The notes under the pieces were generated by a model. That model was given only the letters and a program-made list of their open reading frames with translations. It had not been told where the DNA came from and ran no database searches. The position numbers and the translations under genes are program-made. From positions 1 to 16,372 of the forward strand of contig JANOLP010000268.1 in NCBI GenBank assembly GCA_031419835.1: a stretch of DNA of 16,372 nucleotides, in the 5' to 3' direction. This stretch comes from JALYOK01 sp031419835 (GTDB lineage Bacteria > Pseudomonadota > Gammaproteobacteria > Burkholderiales > JALYOK01). Below, in pieces: positions 12,864 through 16,372 of the stretch (its first letter is position 1; each line of letters begins with the position of its first letter).

Positions 12864-13706
12864 TTATTGCAACGACGGAATCAGCGACCAAACCGGCTTC
12901 AACTGCGCGGGCAATGGCGGGATGCGCCCCAATTGCACACGGCCATCTTCGTCGCCGTGAAAATCCGAGCCACGCGAGGCAAGCAATTCGTACTCCAGTG
13001 TTAAGCGCGAAAAGCGGTCGACATGCTCCGCGCTGTGGTTACTTGTTACGACTTCCACACCGAGCCCGCCAAGGGTTTTGAATTCACCGAGCAGCCGCTT
13101 CATCGCATTCGGCCCAATATCGTAGCGACCCGGATGCGCAATAATCGCAATGCCGCCGCTGCCCGTGATCCAGCGCACCGCATCGCCTAAGCTCGCCCAT
13201 TCGTGCGGCACGTAGCCTGGCTTACCCGGCACCAGATATTTTTTGAAGACGGTTTTCACATCTTTCACGTGACCCGCCTCAACCAGGTGCCGCGCGAAAT
13301 GCGTGCGGCCGATCATGTCCGGATTTTTCGCGTAAGTCAGCGCGCCTTGCAGCACGCCGCCGATGCCGGTGCGCGCCAAGCTCTCGGCCATTTTCTCGGC
13401 ACGTTGCATGCGGCCGGAGCGAATTGTTTCCAAACCAGCAAGTAAATTCGCTTCGCTCGGATCAATATTCACGCCGACGATGTGCAATGTCTTGCTGGTC
13501 CAAGTCACCGAAATTTCAACGCCGTCAATAAAGCAAATGCCGTGCTCGTTCGCGGCTTCACGCGCTTGCGCCAAACCGCCGATGTTGTCGTGATCCGTCA
13601 GCGCCAACACGTCGACGCCATTGGTCGCGGCAAAGCGCACGACATCGCGCGGCGGATGCAATCCGTCGGACATTTCGGAATGACAGTGGAAATCGATATT
13701 GCTCAT
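12864..13706 (-). CDS. rnm: PHP-domain phosphoesterase, RNase AM / 3',5'-nucleotide bisphosphatase
   Basis: A PHP-fold metallo-phosphoesterase of 280 residues. The relatives RNase AM (YciV) of E. coli and the Chromobacterium nucleotide bisphosphatase remove phosphate from 3',5'-bisphosphates, and RNase AM also trims RNA 5' ends. Metal-binding motifs are DFHCHSEMSDG (5-15), LTDHDN (36-41), GVEIS (62-66), AHPGRY and the C-terminal SDFHGDE. The start at 13706 is chosen because the family opens with a few residues before D-x-H-x-H-S; an upstream GTG at 13754 adds 16 residues with no family match. No clear ribosome binding site is seen. It heads the - strand run with yciO downstream and is transcribed divergently from the aldehyde dehydrogenase gene. 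Confidence 0.93.
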   Translation of the reverse strand: MSNIDFHCHSEMSDGLHPPRDVVRFAATNGVDVLALTDHDNIGGLAQAREAANEHGICFIDGVEISVTWTSKTLHIVGVNIDPSEANLLAGLETIRSGRMQRAEKMAESLARTGIGGVLQGALTYAKNPDMIGRTHFARHLVEAGHVKDVKTVFKKYLVPGKPGYVPHEWASLGDAVRWITGSGGIAIIAHPGRYDIGPNAMKRLLGEFKTLGGLGVEVVTSNHSAEHVDRFSRLTLEYELLASRGSDFHGDEDGRVQLGRIPPLPAQLKPVWSLIPSLQ

Positions 13707-13937
13707 GGCTAAATCAAAAACGTAACAAATGATGATAACAGACTCATGGCGCACAATTATTATCTGTAACCCTCAGTCTTTTCGAAATGGGACCGGCAAT
13801 TTGCCTTACCGCACTTCGAATAACGCCCGGAGAGGCTCATGGATAGTCGTTCTTAAGAAGCCGATCGCGTAATACTTGGCCACGGGGCGCCTCACCGAGT
13901 ATCATTTCATTCTTTGAACGATTTCGAGGAAACAGCA

Positions 13938-15374
13938 ATGGGTGCGCGAGAAAATTTCATTGGCGGTGCGTGGGTCGGCAGCAGCATGGCGAAACCGAAT
14001 ATCAATCCATCCAATGTGAGTGATGTGATCGGCGACTATGTTCGCGCCGACGAAAAACAGGCGAACGACGCGATTGACGCTGCGGCGACCGCCGCGCCGG
14101 CATGGGCTGACGCGACGCCGCAAGTGCGCTTCGACGCACTCGACAAAATCGGCACGGAAATTCTCGCGCGCAAGCAAGAGCTAGGCGAATTGCTCTCGCG
14201 TGAAGAAGGCAAAACTTTGCCGGAAGGCATCGGCGAAGCGACTCGCGCCGGCCACATTTTCAAATTTTTTGCCGGCGAAGCATTGCGCATCGAAGGCGAA
14301 AAAATGGCGTCGGTGCGCCCCGGCCTCGACGTGGAAATCACCCGCGAGCCGGTCGGCGTCGTCGGCATTATCGCGCCATGGAATTTTCCGATCGCCATTC
14401 CCGCGTGGAAAGTCGCGCCAGCCTTGGCCTACGGCAATTGCGTGATCTTAAAACCGGCCGATTTAGTGCCCGGTTGCTCGTGGGCGTTAGCGGAAATCAT
14501 CAGCCGCGCCGGCTTGCCGACCGGCGTGTTTAATTTGCTGATGGGTTCCGGCAGCGTGGTTGGCAGTGTGATTTTGAATAATCCGAAAGTGAACGCGATC
14601 AGCTTCACCGGCTCCGTCGCGACCGGCGGAAAAGTGCTGGAAGCCGCGACAAAGCGTAAAGCGAAAGTGCAACTGGAAATGGGCGGCAAAAATCCGCTGG
14701 TGATTATGGATGACGCCGATCTCGCGACAGCCGTGAACTGCGCGGTGCAAGGCGCGTTTTTCTCGACCGGCCAACGCTGCACGGCATCGAGCCGCATCAT
14801 CGTGCAACAAGGCATCCACGATAAATTTGTCACCGCAGTCATCGAGAAATTGAAAACGCTAAAGATCGATGACGCGTTGAAGCAAGGCACGGACATCGGC
14901 CCGGTGGTCGATCAAGCGCAACTCGATCAAGACATGAGCTACATCGACATCGCGAAGAAAGAAGGCGCGAAACTCGCCTTCGGCGGTGAGTTGTTGCAGC
15001 GCGAACACAAAGGTTTTTACATGCAACCGGCGCTATTCACCGAAACGACGAACCAAATGCGCATCAGCCGCGAAGAAGTGTTCGGCCCGGTCGCCAACGT
15101 CGTGCGCGTGAAAGATTTCGACGAAGCGCTCGCGGTGGCTAACGATACCGAGTTTGGCCTATCGTCCGGCATCTGCACCACGTCGCTCAAATTCGCCACG
15201 CACTTCAAACGTAAAGCGCAAGCGGGCATGGTGATGGTGAACGTGCCGACGGCGGGCGTGGATTACCACGTGCCATTCGGTGGCCGCAAGGGCTCGAGCT
15301 ACGGGCCACGCGAGCAAGGGCGCTATGCGGTGGAGTTTTATACGACGGTGAAGACGGCGTATACGGGCGCTTAG
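13938..15374 (+). CDS. NAD(P)-dependent aldehyde dehydrogenase, possibly 2-oxoglutarate semialdehyde dehydrogenase
   Basis: Aldehyde dehydrogenase superfamily enzyme of 478 residues. The oxyanion-hole Asn149 is in PWNFPIAIP, cofactor-binding Lys172 in LKPAD, the nucleotide-binding loop in FTGSVATG (223-230), the general-base Glu247 in LEMGGKNP and catalytic Cys281 in TGQRCTASSR; EEVFGP and PFGG follow. The ATG at 13938 has GAGGA eight bases upstream and is preferred to an in-frame TTG at 13914. The C-terminus (EFYTTVKTAY) and general look resemble 2-oxoglutarate semialdehyde dehydrogenases of sugar-acid pathways. No neighbouring catabolic genes confirm this, so the substrate is open. A palindromic repeat follows before nadA. 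Confidence 0.93.
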   Translation: MGARENFIGGAWVGSSMAKPNINPSNVSDVIGDYVRADEKQANDAIDAAATAAPAWADATPQVRFDALDKIGTEILARKQELGELLSREEGKTLPEGIGEATRAGHIFKFFAGEALRIEGEKMASVRPGLDVEITREPVGVVGIIAPWNFPIAIPAWKVAPALAYGNCVILKPADLVPGCSWALAEIISRAGLPTGVFNLLMGSGSVVGSVILNNPKVNAISFTGSVATGGKVLEAATKRKAKVQLEMGGKNPLVIMDDADLATAVNCAVQGAFFSTGQRCTASSRIIVQQGIHDKFVTAVIEKLKTLKIDDALKQGTDIGPVVDQAQLDQDMSYIDIAKKEGAKLAFGGELLQREHKGFYMQPALFTETTNQMRISREEVFGPVANVVRVKDFDEALAVANDTEFGLSSGICTTSLKFATHFKRKAQAGMVMVNVPTAGVDYHVPFGGRKGSSYGPREQGRYAVEFYTTVKTAYTGA

Positions 15375-15407
15375 TTTTTTTGAAAAATCCAAACAACGAT
15401 TATTAAC

Positions 15408-15489
15408 TGTCATTCCCGCGCAGGCGGGAATCCATACGGCGTCGGTTCTTGCCAATGCCGAATAGATTCCCGCCTACGCGGGAATGACA
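15408..15489. repeat. Dispersed inverted repeat, TGTCATTCCCGCG family
   Basis: The 25-base arms 15408-15432 and 15465-15489 are reverse complements with one mismatch. The left arm reads TGTCATTCCCGCGCAGG then CGGGAATC. The 32-base spacer carries no feature. The unit fills the gap between the aldehyde dehydrogenase and nadA and ends 15 bases before the nadA ribosome binding site, so as RNA it could act as an inter-gene hairpin. This is a common dispersed repeat type in beta- and gammaproteobacteria, from memory. Confidence 0.9.
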
Positions 15490-15515
15490 CAAATAAAGCA
15501 CAGTAGGAATTAACC

Positions 15516-16372
15516 ATGGCAACCAGCCTCTCCCCCATCCGCGTTCGCTTCGAACACCCCAACCTATCCACCGCAGAAGCCTGGGCCAAAGCGCCGGTCG
15601 AGCCGAACGAGAAGGAACGCAGCGAACTCAAAGCGCGCATCAAGGCCTTACTCAAAGCGCAAGACGCCGTGCTCGTCGCGCACTATTACGTGCACGGCGA
15701 CTTGCAAGATATCGCCGAGGAAACCGGTGGCGTCGTGTCCGACTCCCTCGAAATGGCGCGCTTCGGCTCCGATCATCCGGCCAAAACCGTCATCGTTTGC
15801 GGCGTGCGCTTCATGGGTGAAACAGCGAAGATTTTGAATCCGGAAAAACGCGTGCTGATGCCCGATCTGGAAGCGGAATGCTCGCTCGATTTGGGTTGCC
15901 CGCCGGATCAATTCGCCGCCTTCTGCGATGCGAATCCAGATCGTACCGTCGTCGTCTACGCCAATACCAGCGCGGCCGTGAAGGCGCGCGCCGATTGGAT
16001 GGTAACCTCCAGCATCGCGGAAAAAATCGTCAAGCACTTGCACGAGCAAGGCAAAAAAATCCTGTTCGCGCCCGACAAACATCTCGGCGAATACATCCAA
16101 AAACAAACCGGCGCCGACATGTTGTTGTGGCAAGGCTCATGCGTCGTTCACAACGAATTCAAAGCCAAGCAACTGGCCGAAATGAAAGCGCAACATCCGA
16201 ACGCGAAAGTGTTGGTACACCCAGAATCGCCGGACGACGTCATTCGCCTCGCCGATTCCGTCGGCTCGACGACGGGCATCATCCAAGCCGCGCAACGCTC
16301 GAGCGCGAAGGAATTCATCGTTGCGACGGATAACGGCATCCTGCACAAAATGAAAAAACTCATGCCGGAGAA
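15516..16372 (+). CDS. nadA: Quinolinate synthase NadA, cut by the window edge
   Basis: NadA condenses iminoaspartate with dihydroxyacetone phosphate to form quinolinate, the first pyridine-ring step of NAD synthesis in the cytoplasm, and carries an oxygen-sensitive [4Fe-4S] cluster. The frame is open for 285 codons to the edge, so the C-terminal part is missing. Strong matches to E. coli NadA are AHYYVHGDLQDIAE, SDSLEMARF, GVRFMGETAKIL, AECSLDLGCP, YANTSAAVKARADW, VTSSIA, APDKHLG, WQGSC, VHPESP and VGSTTG. Cluster cysteine candidates are Cys122 and Cys209; the third lies beyond the window. The ATG at 15516 has AGGA seven bases upstream. The first 30 or so residues form an extension typical of the longer proteobacterial NadA. 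Confidence 0.97.
   Translation, partial: MATSLSPIRVRFEHPNLSTAEAWAKAPVEPNEKERSELKARIKALLKAQDAVLVAHYYVHGDLQDIAEETGGVVSDSLEMARFGSDHPAKTVIVCGVRFMGETAKILNPEKRVLMPDLEAECSLDLGCPPDQFAAFCDANPDRTVVVYANTSAAVKARADWMVTSSIAEKIVKHLHEQGKKILFAPDKHLGEYIQKQTGADMLLWQGSCVVHNEFKAKQLAEMKAQHPNAKVLVHPESPDDVIRLADSVGSTTGIIQAAQRSSAKEFIVATDNGILHKMKKLMPE

Noticed and set aside
14429..14896. 155-codon open frame antisense to the aldehyde dehydrogenase
   Set aside because: It lies opposite catalytic motifs of a conserved enzyme and has no recognisable features.
15648..16133. 161-codon open frame antisense to nadA
   Set aside because: nadA on the + strand is certain. It simply has no stop before the window edge, which makes the antisense frame look like the main ORF.

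Overview
The window looks like chromosomal DNA of a proteobacterium, most likely a betaproteobacterium or close relative. RecA closely resembles betaproteobacterial RecA as I remember it. TrpS is the long, cysteine-containing form of about 400 residues. The run rnm, yciO, site-2-protease-like protein, trpS is, from memory, a familiar betaproteobacterial order. Several families of dispersed palindromic repeats sit between genes. Base composition is moderately GC-rich by eye. No species can be named from the sequence alone.

Layout on the + strand: an FMN-dependent alpha-hydroxy-acid dehydrogenase (84-1223), a class IV aminotransferase resembling aminodeoxychorismate lyase (1327-1971), and an exported thiol peroxidase (2209-2826) with a clear terminator. 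A repeat-rich gap follows (2827-3275), then overlapping recA and recX (3276-4731). Next is a four-gene acylation locus (4941-7629): acyl carrier protein, membrane-anchored SGNH/DltD-like protein, MBOAT acyltransferase (frameshifted) and a 39-residue membrane microprotein. On the - strand, in transcription order from right to left, are rnm (13706-12864), yciO (12695-12069), a site-2-protease-like membrane protein (12051-11407), trpS (11404-10202), gluconokinase (10112-9630) and a gamma-glutamyltransferase-family enzyme (9239-7626). The right end returns to the + strand with an aldehyde dehydrogenase (13938-15374) and the 5' part of nadA (15516 to the edge).

The most interesting region is 4941-7629. 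It has the parts of a Dlt-type envelope-acylation machine in an apparently Gram-negative genome. An intracellular acyl carrier would hand an acyl group to an MBOAT channel enzyme. The group would then pass to the C-terminal tyrosine of a single-span microprotein (ending FVYQAY), and finally to an extracytoplasmic SGNH transferase that acylates an unknown polymer. No enzyme that loads the carrier protein is present in the window. The MBOAT frame is broken by an exact 10-bp tandem duplication (TATGCAATTG twice, 6508-6527). Deleting one copy restores a 399-residue protein, so in this sequence the system looks switched off, reversibly mutated or mis-assembled.

Other points of note are a single-cysteine thiol peroxidase with a signal peptide, a site-2-protease-like protein lacking both histidines of HExxH, a TrpRS with a probable iron-sulphur cysteine motif, nested palindromes in front of recA, and no recognisable LexA box there.
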